DNA of 64,000 nt from Lachancea kluyveri NRRL Y-12651. Taxonomy: Eukaryota > Ascomycota > Saccharomycetes > Saccharomycetales > Saccharomycetaceae. The notes beneath the pieces were generated by a model that was not told the DNA's origin, did not search any database, and saw only the letters and a list, made by a program, of their open reading frames with translations. The stretch's first letter is position 1. Each line of letters opens with the position of its first letter. Below, in pieces: positions 19,465-28,028 of this stretch. A program made the translations under genes and the position numbers. Location: the NCBI GenBank assembly GCA_000149225.2, contig CM000694.1, forward strand, positions 1,675,623 through 1,739,622, in the 5' to 3' direction.

Positions 19465-20136
19465 ATGACTACAGTTGAGGAAATCAATAATAGCGTTTTA
19501 AAGCCCTACCAGAACCATAGGCAACTTACTATTAACGAGTCGGAGCTACTTTCATTGGAACTGCTAGACTTGCTGTCTACGACGTATTGCAAAGACAAGG
19601 AAACTTTAAAGTATGTGGCCAATTTCTTAACGAAAGAAACCTACGACGATCTAATAGACGAACGTAATCTAAATAAGAAATGCGGTTACCCTTTATGTGA
19701 TAGAAGTCAAAACAGGTTTCGTGATCTCTATGGAGGAAATGGTATTGCTACAAACTTCCTAAAACAGTACAACCCATATGCATATCTTTCACTTTATTGT
19801 AGCAAGTTCCACTATAGATGTTCACAATTTTACCATGCTCAATTATCAAATGAAGCCCTTTTCTCTAGGGTTGGGATTCACTTAAACGATGGAAAGAAAT
19901 CGGATGTCGTGCTGTTAGAGGAAGTAATCGCCAATAATGAAACCAGAGAGGAAGATTTGAAATTGGTAGTACAAGGGATTGGAAACTTAGACATTGGAAA
20001 ATCAGAGGGCCAGGATGAGAATGAGTCCAAGAAAGAGCTAGAAAAAGATTTAAGTGAATGGCTATCTGAGGTAAAGATTGTGGAAAATGAAAAGCCAAAT
20101 ATTCTGGGAGATTTAGGTAAAGAGTACAATGAGTGA
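19465..20136 (+). CDS. RTR1: RNA polymerase II CTD phosphatase Rtr1
   Basis: Rtr1 dephosphorylates Ser5/Tyr1 of the RNA polymerase II C-terminal repeat and shuttles between nucleus and cytoplasm. The 223-residue product (S. cerevisiae Rtr1 226) has the RPAP2-type zinc domain. CGYPLCDRSQNRF (about 73-85) supplies two Cys, and the later YLSLYCSKFHYRCSQFYHAQ (about 111-130) supplies the remaining Cys/His ligands. The C-terminal third is acidic and variable. S. cerevisiae has two copies, RTR1 (YER139C) and RTR2 (YDR066C). Only one is seen here, between genes of both blocks, so it is the single unduplicated ortholog by context. Confidence 0.93.
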   Translation: MTTVEEINNSVLKPYQNHRQLTINESELLSLELLDLLSTTYCKDKETLKYVANFLTKETYDDLIDERNLNKKCGYPLCDRSQNRFRDLYGGNGIATNFLKQYNPYAYLSLYCSKFHYRCSQFYHAQLSNEALFSRVGIHLNDGKKSDVVLLEEVIANNETREEDLKLVVQGIGNLDIGKSEGQDENESKKELEKDLSEWLSEVKIVENEKPNILGDLGKEYNE

Positions 20137-20179
20137 CAATTCTAACTATCTAAATAAAGGATAATCTTTACATAATGCA

Positions 20180-21298
20180 TCAAAACTTGTGTTTTTCCAT
20201 AACAGTCGGTAAGTCTCGCCCTGGTATAAAAGGAACTACGTAAGGTAAATCATCGTCTTTCATCTTTTTATAACGAAGCAGTCTCTTCTGGTAAATTTTT
20301 TTACTCTTTTCGTCAAAATATTTGACCTGACCACTCGAAATTAGCTTGTCTTTATATCCAGCTAACTCTTTGGCTCGCCTAATACTCTTGTCTTCTAAAA
20401 TATCTAATGACTCTTTAATGGGAGCGAGCCACTCATAAGCATATTTAGAGTCCATCATTTGATCTGCTCTATTTTTTTGCGAAAGTTTGTTCATTTGTAC
20501 TTCATTCATAGATACCGAATTTTTCTTCGAAGTGAGATATTTTATTGGATTACCCTTAATCACAGATCCCGTATCCAAATAGTGTTCCCAAATTGCCTCC
20601 TCCCATGCCCATGTAGCATTATTTTTACAATCCTTCCAATAATCTAGGTTCTTTTGGCCTCGCTTTTTTTCTGCTCTAATTAGTCTGCCAAGAGCCTTTG
20701 ACTGTCTCTCACCTTTGTTAACCGCGGATCTCACAAACCACACATGACTCCTACCGGCAGCTGTGTACGATAAATAAGTACTCGGAGGACCATGTGTCAG
20801 TTGGTATTCAATTGAATGTAACTTCCGAAGGAAGTGTTCGTGGAGCGCTAAAGGTAACAGCAGCTTTAACCTGTATTCAGCGCATACGTTTCCTGATAAT
20901 TGTAGTGTCCCTTGTTTTTCGGTTATATACTTGTTTAATATCCCCATTTGCCTAACGTATTCAGGATCCTGTTGCGGTGTTACAACAGATGTGATAGGCT
21001 TTTTGAGACCATGATTGGGTTTTTTTTGCTTCGTGTATGGAGTTAGCATCATCCAAGCTTCCCTACTATTCCCATTTACCAAATTCATATTCAGATCCCT
21101 TAATTGGGTTAGAAGTCTATAAATGCTCCAGCTCGATCTGTCCGGTTTATGTTTAGATGCTATTTTCTTAATAACGCTTTTTAATCGGTTCTGTAGATGT
21201 ATAGAATTAGTAGATTTAGGGATATTCCTAAATGTGTATCGGTACCAGTGCAAAACATATGTCTTATGTTGGTTCAGTGAACTGAAGTGAGAAACCAT
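20180..21298 (-). CDS. RRG1: Rrg1-like mitochondrial protein
   Basis: The 372-residue basic protein resembles S. cerevisiae Rrg1 (YDR065W, 365), required for vacuolar acidification and mitochondrial genome maintenance. Its molecular function is unknown. The product begins MVSHFSSLNQHKTYVLHWYR and contains SWSIYRLLTQLRDLNMNLVN. It also has RSHVWFVRSAVNKGERQSKA (about 189-208) and ends in VPFIPGRDLPTVMEKHKF. No catalytic motif is visible. The name rests on similarity from memory plus position next to RTR1 and RPS13. It is convergent with RTR1 (43 bp). Confidence 0.85.
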   Translation of the reverse strand: MVSHFSSLNQHKTYVLHWYRYTFRNIPKSTNSIHLQNRLKSVIKKIASKHKPDRSSWSIYRLLTQLRDLNMNLVNGNSREAWMMLTPYTKQKKPNHGLKKPITSVVTPQQDPEYVRQMGILNKYITEKQGTLQLSGNVCAEYRLKLLLPLALHEHFLRKLHSIEYQLTHGPPSTYLSYTAAGRSHVWFVRSAVNKGERQSKALGRLIRAEKKRGQKNLDYWKDCKNNATWAWEEAIWEHYLDTGSVIKGNPIKYLTSKKNSVSMNEVQMNKLSQKNRADQMMDSKYAYEWLAPIKESLDILEDKSIRRAKELAGYKDKLISSGQVKYFDEKSKKIYQKRLLRYKKMKDDDLPYVVPFIPGRDLPTVMEKHKF

Positions 21299-22667
21299 GA
21301 TAGTAATCTTGTTTTTACAAATTAACTTTCGATTATCTGAATATTTATTGTCATATCAACGATTTCGTGAAGTTTTTCAACCTTGGATGTCAAGTCACAT
21401 GATACCTGTGTACCTTAATAGCAGGCAAATAACTGTTGTCCAATTTAAAGGGAAGTATGAAATTGGTATAGTCGTTAAACTTAAATAAATGAATTATGAA
21501 ATTCAGTATTTTTTTCCGATTTAATTAATGTCCTAGTTTCATTATATATATTTTAGAGCAACTTAATTCTTTCGAAAACGTAATATAAGAACAAAATAAT
21601 AATGAATATTTCACAGGAATTAAAGGCAACTCTAAAGTCATACAAATTAAAAAGATAAATTAAGTTAGGATATCAAAAAACATATTTTAGTCCACAGCAA
21701 AGGCCTACCTAGGATGCAAGTTTTCATAAAAACCCATACTATAACTTATGCACTTATAGTTATGTATTTTCGTTTAAAAAAACGATTAAAAGTTTATCTG
21801 GTAAGAAAAAGCCACCAAAACGATTTCAATGTATCTCGATTATTCTGTACTGGCAAAAAGATCAAAGGTGCCTAATTTATATGAAGACTTTACCTTCTTC
21901 TCTTTTATTTTCTCTTTCCAATCTCGTGGGTTGTTTTTTTCAGAACGTGCAGTTAATTCCAAAACTTTTGTCTCAGTGCAGATGCTACTTTTACTAAGCC
22001 TTTTATTTATCACAGAATTTATGAACTCATTTTGCAACCGGTACTGAGGTTTTAACATGTCCTGTTGATACAAAATATTACTGTTTTTTTTGAAAAATCA
22101 ACCAATATAAAAACCGAGGCATCTATAACTGGGGCGTGGGTAGAGCCATATGACTTGCAAAAATCCTGTTTAAGTTTCTCCACCGAAGTTCTGGTAGCAA
22201 GTTGACTCATAAATTCTTGCTACTTGACTTAACTTTTGATTGCTGTTTTCGTACGTCATTGAGTTTACCTTTCGTTAAATATACAAAATATATGTGCACT
22301 TTTTCAGGCAAAACTGTATCCAAATAATATGGCGATAAGACTACTCGGCAATCGTAGTATTTGAAGATAATTTCTTTGAGGGTTACTTTAGTTGATGTTG
22401 TTCACCTTATTCTGCTCTCTGAAATGCCAGTAAAAAAGAATGTGCGATATATATATATTACTTATTTCACGATAAACAATGTTATGGGATATATAAATCA
22501 TAAGACATGACTGTATACCTGGAATTCGTAAAAAACTAAACAACATAAATAAAATCTGTTTGAGAAGAGCAGCACAATAACAGTAGCACATAAATAGTCT
22601 GATGAGGCAACTGATGAGTGATACCTAGAGACTGCTTCATTGTCTGATAGTAACCAAAGATGGAAGA
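21299..22667. other. Gene-poor, AT-rich stretch left of the delta LTR
   Basis: 1.4 kb with no recognised gene. One reverse-strand frame (21840-22058) could encode 72 mostly polar, Lys-rich residues (listed separately). The rest is AT-rich. A GTCACATG at 21394-21401 matches centromere element I, but no convincing elements II and III follow. Confidence 0.4.
21840..22058 (-). CDS. Possible small Lys-rich protein, 72 residues
   Basis: This is an ATG-started reverse-strand frame upstream of RRG1. The product is hydrophilic and charged (for example RSEKNNPRDWKEKIKEKKVK near 40-59), and one helix-like stretch reads LQNEFINSVINKRL. I recognise no homolog. Codon choice is unremarkable. It may be chance in AT-rich DNA. 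Confidence 0.2.
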   Translation of the reverse strand: MLKPQYRLQNEFINSVINKRLSKSSICTETKVLELTARSEKNNPRDWKEKIKEKKVKSSYKLGTFDLFASTE

Positions 22668-23000
22668 TGTTGGAACGAAATACAACTATCGACCATCGAC
22701 TAGTATTCGTGTTACTAGTATATTATCATACGCGGTGTTATAAGGTGACACAAAGAATGAGAAACAGTCATTTAAGTTAGTGGAAGCTGAAACGCAAGGA
22801 TTGATAATGTAATAGGATAATGAACCAAAACATATAAAAGGAAAGAGAATATATGAATAATTGTATATAGAGTTGCCGACTCTCTTTTCTGTATTCCTAG
22901 AAAGACGAGGAGAACTTCTAGTATAACCATATACCAAATTATTATAGCCTTAATCAAAAATGGAATCTCAAAAATTGTCCCAATATTCACATATTTCTCA
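22668..23000 (+). mobile_element. Solo delta LTR of a Ty1/Ty2-type copia element
   Basis: The 333-bp unit opens with TGTTGGAA and closes with TTTCTCA, matching the usual 330-340 bp length and ends of Ty1/Ty2 delta elements. Several internal blocks are the same as in S. cerevisiae deltas as I remember them, including GTGGAAGCTGAAACGCAAGG (22780-22799) and GAGGAGAACTTCTAGTATA (22907-22925). It is one long terminal repeat with no internal region nearby, so a fossil left by LTR recombination. It lies about 120 bp before a tRNA gene, the usual target zone of Ty1. The five bases on each side (GAAGA and ATAAA) do not match. The full-length similarity suggests a moderately recent insertion. Other strains may lack it. 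Confidence 0.88.
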
Positions 23001-23122
23001 ATAAAATTATTTAGTGAGATAGTAATGATGGAACAGTCCAATTTGACACAATTAAAGGCATGAGATATTAATCATGTGTTAAGTAGAGAATTTGAATTAA
23101 AATTACACATAACAGTTGATAT

Positions 23123-23196
23123 GGTTTCGTGGTCTAGTCGGTTATGGCATCTGCTTAACACGCAGAACGTCCCCAGTTCGATCCTGGGCGAAATCA
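23123..23196 (+). tRNA. tRNA-Val, anticodon AAC
   Basis: A 74-base cloverleaf with no intron. The acceptor stem GGTTTCG pairs with CGAAATC, followed by the A at 23196. The A-box region is TGGTCTAGTCGGTTATGGC, the anticodon loop CTTAACACG places AAC, and the B box is AGTTCGATCCTGG. The sequence equals S. cerevisiae tV(AAC) as I recall it. A T-rich Pol III terminator follows within 15 bases (six T's at about 23205-23210). Confidence 0.96.
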
Positions 23197-23855
23197 AGGT
23201 TTACTTTTTTGTATTCACCAGGCAATCTTCTGCCCTTGCAAGGTTGTCTGATATGCGATAACAGATCGCCGTTTCTATATGTGAATAGACATCAGTTTTT
23301 GCTGTTGCTAAGAGCTTAGCATGCGATGGCTTGACGAGTAAATGTATAGATAGTTAGAAATCTAGTACTGCACAGGTCGTATCTCACTAACAAGGCTTCG
23401 CTTCGACTGAAAAATAATTAACCAAGGTAAGAAGAACTTAGTATACACATTACCAGCAAACAAAGTGACTTTCTACCGGCCAGCCGGCTGATAACTTGAC
23501 CTTATGAGTATTGTTGTAAATAGGTGAACTCTTTCAGGCCAACAGAAAAAGATGAAGATATAAAGGCACCAGGCTTCTGACGTAATCAACATAATCCTTC
23601 AAGATCTTAGGCAAGGTGGTCACTACATAAACGCTTAGCATCAAAGATCACTACTGAAACAGGTAAAGTTGAATAGCCCACCAACCATACCTGCAGGCCA
23701 AGGCGTTCGTATGCAGACTTTAGCATAATGAATGGCATTTATGTAGGAATAAATGCACCATGAACTGGGGTTTAAAAGATAACTAGAAAAAATTTGTTAT
23801 AATTACAAAATAGATAAAGTATAAAGCAGTTTTTTGCAAAAAACCAACAAACACT
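23197..23855. other. tRNA-RPS13 intergenic region
   Basis: About 660 bp. After the Pol III terminator I see no gene, repeat or LTR fragment that I can support. The end is RPS13 3'-flank. Confidence 0.4.
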
Positions 23856-24803
23856 CTAGTTAACCAAAGCAGAAGCAGTGGCGGATTCGTATTTCCAGTT
23901 TGGTGGCAAGACAGAAACGGTTCTGTAGTATCTAGCCAATCTGTGGATTCTAGATTCAATCAAAATCAATCTGAATTTAGCGTCCTTGTCCTTTCTGTTT
24001 CTTTCCAAGTGCTTTCTGACGGAAACAGCCTTCTTGATCAAGTAGTACAAGTCTTCTGGGATTTCTGGAGCCAAACCGTTGGACTTCAAGATTCTCAAGA
24101 CCTTGTTACCAGTGATGACACGAGCTTGAGTAACACCGTGAGCGTCTCTCAACAAAACACCAATTTGAGATGGAGTCAAACCCTTTCTAGCATACTTGAT
24201 GATTTGCTCAACAACAGTGTCAGGAGACAACTTGAACCAAGCTGGAGCATTTCTAGAGTATGGAATGGCGGAGGAGGACATACCCTTACCCTGTAAAAAG
24301 TAAACGTTAGTAAGATATTTCAAGGTACATGGAAAAAAGGTATTAAAGAGGTCGTTGGTTAGAAAGCACCACCTTCCATATCCACCACTCCTTTTAAGGA
24401 ACCCTTTAACTTTCCCACCTTGTCAGATATCCACGTTCAGTGACCTCTTTTTTGTTTTCTGTGCAAAGAAACTGCCTTAACTTTAGGTTAATCCCTCTCA
24501 AAAAACATCAGCATGCCATGTTTTTTAAAGAGGCAGACGAGGAGGACAATGTCCATCCATAATTAAATTAAAAGAAAACTTGGAATCACCCAGCTAATAT
24601 GCCACGCAACTTTAAAAGCCACATAAGGGGAAGCACACAAAGTACCACCCCTCGGCATACACCGGAAACGAAATGTGATCCGACAATAGTAGAAAGAAAA
24701 GAGTTGCAGCTTCGAAAAGAGAGATAAAACATCTCCCTCTCTAACTACCTTTTCCCTTTATTTATATCATTCAATAACATACTTTACTGTGCATACGACC
24801 CAT
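23856..24803 (-). CDS. RPS13: 40S ribosomal protein uS15 (Rps13), one intron
   Basis: The gene is join(complement): exon 1 24783-24803, intron 24291-24782 (492 bp), exon 2 23856-24290. Exon 1 encodes MGRMHSK and exon 2 continues [20 protein letters not shown], giving 151 residues, the same length as S. cerevisiae Rps13. The donor is GTATGT (24777-24782), the branch point TACTAAC lies about 15 bp before the acceptor, and the acceptor is TTTTTACAG. The intron position in the N-terminal few codons is as in S. cerevisiae. The protein is a component of the small subunit body and is highly conserved across its length. Codon use is strongly biased, as expected for a ribosomal protein. It is the best-conserved gene in the window. 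Confidence 0.97.
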
Positions 24804-24993
24804 TTTGACTGATTTCTTGTATGTTTTTATTGCCTTCTAGAAAGGACATTGAAGAGAGCATTGTATGAAGATGAAATTTAATAAGTTTCTTCTATACCTT
24901 CACGCGATTGCAACGCTGAAGCTGCATCATTGGTTTCACGGCGCGAATCAGTTAGAAGGAAATAATTTTGTCTACAAAAAAAAGTAAGGGCGG

Positions 24994-25004
24994 TGTTTGG
25001 GTTA
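24994..25004 (-). promoter_or_regulatory. Rap1-like site of RPS13
   Basis: On the minus strand the bases read TAACCCAAACA, close to the ribosomal-protein form of the Rap1 site (ACCCAAACA-type variant of ACACCCATACAT). It is about 190 bp before the RPS13 ATG and is followed by a T-rich stretch, the usual ribosomal-protein promoter layout. Confidence 0.5.
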
Positions 25005-25068
25005 GAGAATAAAAGTTATAAAATGTACGGATGTTAAAGTCAATAGCAGTAAGGGCTTAATAAAAGCC

Positions 25069-25515
25069 CTAATCCTCAATTTGTTCCCTCAACTCTTCGA
25101 CGTCGTCCTCGTCTTCTAAGCCAGATAGAACTTCTATGACTCTACTCACTCCACACTCATTTCGAATCATTTCTAATGCACCCGCGTATAGCATTTTCCA
25201 CTCTTGGGATACAACGGTCATAGGCTTCCAGTACACTAGTATTAAGGGGGTTTGTTTTCTACCGTCTCGAGTGGTCATCGGATAGGATAGCAGAACGTAG
25301 CGAGGAGTGTTGTCCGGCAACAATTCACCCAAGTCTGATAGCTCGGAGGCTTCACTAATCTCGTCTTCATCTTCGTCGTCGATGGCTATTTCATAAGAAG
25401 GTTTGGGTTGAATTTTAATTACCAAAACCTCTAATTTGTCGGATCTTGCTGTAGCTGTACGGAACTTTTTGATACGGTTCTTTGTCTCAGTACCGATGTG
25501 GTATAAGCTAGACAT
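25069..25515 (-). CDS. AIM7: GMF-family actin regulator Aim7
   Basis: Aim7 is the yeast glia maturation factor: it inhibits Arp2/3-dependent nucleation and promotes debranching at cortical patches. The 148-residue product (S. cerevisiae 149) has the ADF-H fold and matches along its length: MSSLYHIGTETKNRIKKFRT at the start, PRYVLLSYPMTTRDGRKQTP in the middle, LVYWKPMTVVSQEWKMLYAG and LEMIRNECGVSRVIEV later. The acidic tail ends in EELREQIED. I placed the start at 25515; the frame extends to 25593 without an ATG. A TCACGTGA box lies about 90 bp upstream. Confidence 0.95.
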   Translation of the reverse strand: MSSLYHIGTETKNRIKKFRTATARSDKLEVLVIKIQPKPSYEIAIDDEDEDEISEASELSDLGELLPDNTPRYVLLSYPMTTRDGRKQTPLILVYWKPMTVVSQEWKMLYAGALEMIRNECGVSRVIEVLSGLEDEDDVEELREQIED

Positions 25516-25605
25516 TTCTTGTGCTTGTTTAACCCTAATGTATGATGTTTTTGTTGTCTGTGCAATTTCATTTCTCGGAATTAAAAAGTACAATGAAGAG
25601 GTAAA

Positions 25606-25613
25606 TCACGTGA
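25606..25613. promoter_or_regulatory. TCACGTGA box before AIM7
   Basis: Palindromic Cbf1/bHLH-type box about 90 bp before the AIM7 start. Confidence 0.4.
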
Positions 25614-25797
25614 TTCTCGAGAAGAGAACAGATAGACGAGAAGAAGTTTCTAACAGGCTATATACATAATAAAAAACCAATGATAATAACCGAGCCAAAG
25701 ATCTATTAAGTGCTTTATTCTGTTAATATTTTTTTTTTTCTTTTTCATTTTCTTTTTCTCTTTTTTTTTTCATTTAATGCATAAGTATAAGCTTCTC

Positions 25798-27486
25798 TCA
25801 TATTAGGAAATACTTGTCATCCTTGCAGTCTTCGGGAGTTCTTTTGAGAACCTCTTCGATATCCCATCTTGGAGCCTTACCGTCCAGGGAACCGCCTGCT
25901 TTACCAGTACTAACCTTGAGAAATAGTTTTTCACCTACCTCATTTACGTGACGTAACAAATAATCGATATCCTCCTTAGTTAATGCTGCTGAGACACAAA
26001 ACCTGACTCTCGATTCGATTAAGGGTGTAGCAGGGTATGCAACCACGACCACTGCAATCTTTCTTTGCAGCATCATTCTGGAGAAGGCGGGCATTTTGGA
26101 TGGAGCGTAAAGTAGCATTGGGATGACTGGAGAGTCTGCAATACCGTACACAATAAAACCCAACCTTTGCAATGCTAAACGTAGGTAACGAGAGTTATAG
26201 GCAATACGTTGCAATCTTTCCTTACCTTCGCCTGGATTTAGTTCACCAGCAATTGTCCTCAAAGAAGAGATGATTTGCCCTAAAACGGGAGCCGGAGCAG
26301 ATTCACCGTAATTGACAGTAGTCAGGTCGAGTCTTAGTCTATCAATAATATGCTTCTCAGCAGCGATGTAGCCACCAGCAGCACCAAAGGACTTCGTTAG
26401 AGTACCCATCAAAATATCAACATCAGCCGGATCAACACCAAAGTAATCACACACACCACGACCACTGGGACCTATGGCACCAATAGAATGTGCCTCGTCA
26501 ACAAAAAGATAGCATTTGTACTTTTTCTTCAATTCGATTAGCGCAGGCAGGTTACACATGGTACCTTCCATAGAGTACAGACCTTCAACAGCAATCAAAA
26601 TCTTCTTCCATGGACGATGAGATTTTGGCTGGCCTTGTACAATTTGATCCCTGATTAGTTTCTCTAGTGCCTTCGTATTATTATGCTTGAAGGTTTTAAC
26701 GGCTGCACCAGATAACCTCACACCGGTTCTAATAGAAGCATGATTGAACTCATCGGAGACAACTAAGCATTTGCTGTCCAAAATAGAATTGAAAAAATTA
26801 GCATTAGTACCGTAACCCATCGAAAAAATAATAGCATCCGGTTTACCAACAAAACCAGCAACGTACTCTTCGGCGGCAATGTGTAAATCAGTAGTGCCGA
26901 TCTGTGTCCTCGAGCCACCAGAATGAATACCATATTTATCAACACATTCTAATGCAGCATCAGTACATTGCCCTTCACTTTGGGCGAAACCTAGGTAGTT
27001 GTAAGAAGACAAATTCAAGCACATTGATGTGGTGCCCGGGTAAGTGAAGTATTCATTCAAATTATGAGATACCCTGTCAAGTACACGAATGAATCTGCCC
27101 GGGACACCTGTTGCTGGCCTCGAAAAACAGTCATCAATCCTTTGTTTCATTCTTCTGATAAAGAAACTTTCAAAACTTGAGAACCACGGAGCAAATCCAT
27201 CCTTTTCCATAAGGTAAGCATGTTTAGTCTTTTGAAATCTCATCCCTAAGAAGTCGTGTGCATGGCCTAATAACAATAAAATCAGATAGTTTAAATATGT
27301 GATAACCGAGACGTAATAAGCTGGTGCATCCAGGATTGGATCCCGTAATGGCTTTCCGTGACGAGATTTAACCTCGTACAAATAATCGGTAGAAGTTAGA
27401 GCACCAAACTCATTTTCCTTTTTGTCTTCCAATGAGATATTCTCCGGAGCTAGAAGAGGCACTTTTGTATTTGAAACCGAACTCAT
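25798..27486 (-). CDS. LCB2: Serine palmitoyltransferase subunit 2
   Basis: Lcb2 is the PLP-bearing subunit of serine palmitoyltransferase, which condenses serine and palmitoyl-CoA to start sphingolipid synthesis in the ER with Lcb1 and Tsc3. The 562-residue product (S. cerevisiae 561) has one membrane segment near residues 55-78 (ISVITYLNYLILLLLGHAHD region). The alpha-oxoamine synthase domain follows. Its PLP lysine is K365 in GTLTKSFGAAGG, and HSGGSRTQIGTTDLH lies in the conserved glycine-rich region. The C-terminus is also conserved. The sphingolipid pathway's last enzyme, IPT1, lies at the left end of this window, but the distance makes a functional cluster unlikely. Confidence 0.97.
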   Translation of the reverse strand: MSSVSNTKVPLLAPENISLEDKKENEFGALTSTDYLYEVKSRHGKPLRDPILDAPAYYVSVITYLNYLILLLLGHAHDFLGMRFQKTKHAYLMEKDGFAPWFSSFESFFIRRMKQRIDDCFSRPATGVPGRFIRVLDRVSHNLNEYFTYPGTTSMCLNLSSYNYLGFAQSEGQCTDAALECVDKYGIHSGGSRTQIGTTDLHIAAEEYVAGFVGKPDAIIFSMGYGTNANFFNSILDSKCLVVSDEFNHASIRTGVRLSGAAVKTFKHNNTKALEKLIRDQIVQGQPKSHRPWKKILIAVEGLYSMEGTMCNLPALIELKKKYKCYLFVDEAHSIGAIGPSGRGVCDYFGVDPADVDILMGTLTKSFGAAGGYIAAEKHIIDRLRLDLTTVNYGESAPAPVLGQIISSLRTIAGELNPGEGKERLQRIAYNSRYLRLALQRLGFIVYGIADSPVIPMLLYAPSKMPAFSRMMLQRKIAVVVVAYPATPLIESRVRFCVSAALTKEDIDYLLRHVNEVGEKLFLKVSTGKAGGSLDGKAPRWDIEEVLKRTPEDCKDDKYFLI

Positions 27487-28028
27487 AGCTCTTGTTTATT
27501 TAATTCTGCGACACTGATGTCTGAATCTTCTCAATGTCGTGTTTTGTGTTGTTGGATTCCGCTTCTCTTCTCCTATTGCTGCCCTATTGACAAAAAAAAA
27601 AACAAGAAAAACAACAGAACGTGACTTACGTCGGAAATGACCTACACGAGGCTGGAAACAGATGGATTACCAATGAACGTTGAGCTGAAAACTCTTTTAA
27701 AAAGATAAGCACCAGGGCTTGCACAAGTTAATCTGATCACTAATAGATAAAATCCTAGTGCACGTAATCATAGAAGCAATCACAACAAGCGTTACATTGT
27801 ACTTGTGACAATGTGTAAGTATAGGCGTAGTCTTTATATTTTTGAGGTTGGATTGTTCTACTAAAATATTTACTTTCCATTAAATGCAAGAAACTCGAGC
27901 TTCCAGAAACAAAAGAGGGGGAAATGGAATTGTGGATTTGGCCTTCTAGAGTTTCACACTGTGCATCTCAATAAATGTAGTGGTTAGACAAACTTGGATG
28001 CTAAAGTGCTCGATGGCCTGTGCGAAAT
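27487..28028. other. LCB2-YDR061W spacer
   Basis: About 540 bp: LCB2 promoter and downstream flank of the ABC-protein gene. Nothing specific is seen. Confidence 0.45.

Noticed and set aside
21394-21520. Centromere-like pair: GTCACATG followed by TTTTTTTCCGAT
   Set aside because: The interval is not AT-rich enough for element II, and the CCG core lacks the rest of element III (no CCGAA). It also lies inside an ordinary intergenic region without conserved centromere neighbours.
22388-22591. 67-residue Tyr/Ile-rich reverse frame near the delta LTR
   Set aside because: AT-rich low-complexity translation without homology, in gene-poor DNA.
22600-22660. C/D-box-like TGATGA with nearby CTGA
   Set aside because: Too short and unpaired for a snoRNA call; the boxes are common in AT-rich DNA.
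24777-24850. Possible replication-origin consensus near TTGTATGTTTT
   Set aside because: It matches the S. cerevisiae ACS at 10 of 11 positions, but such matches are common in AT-rich DNA, and the consensus differs among unduplicated yeasts.
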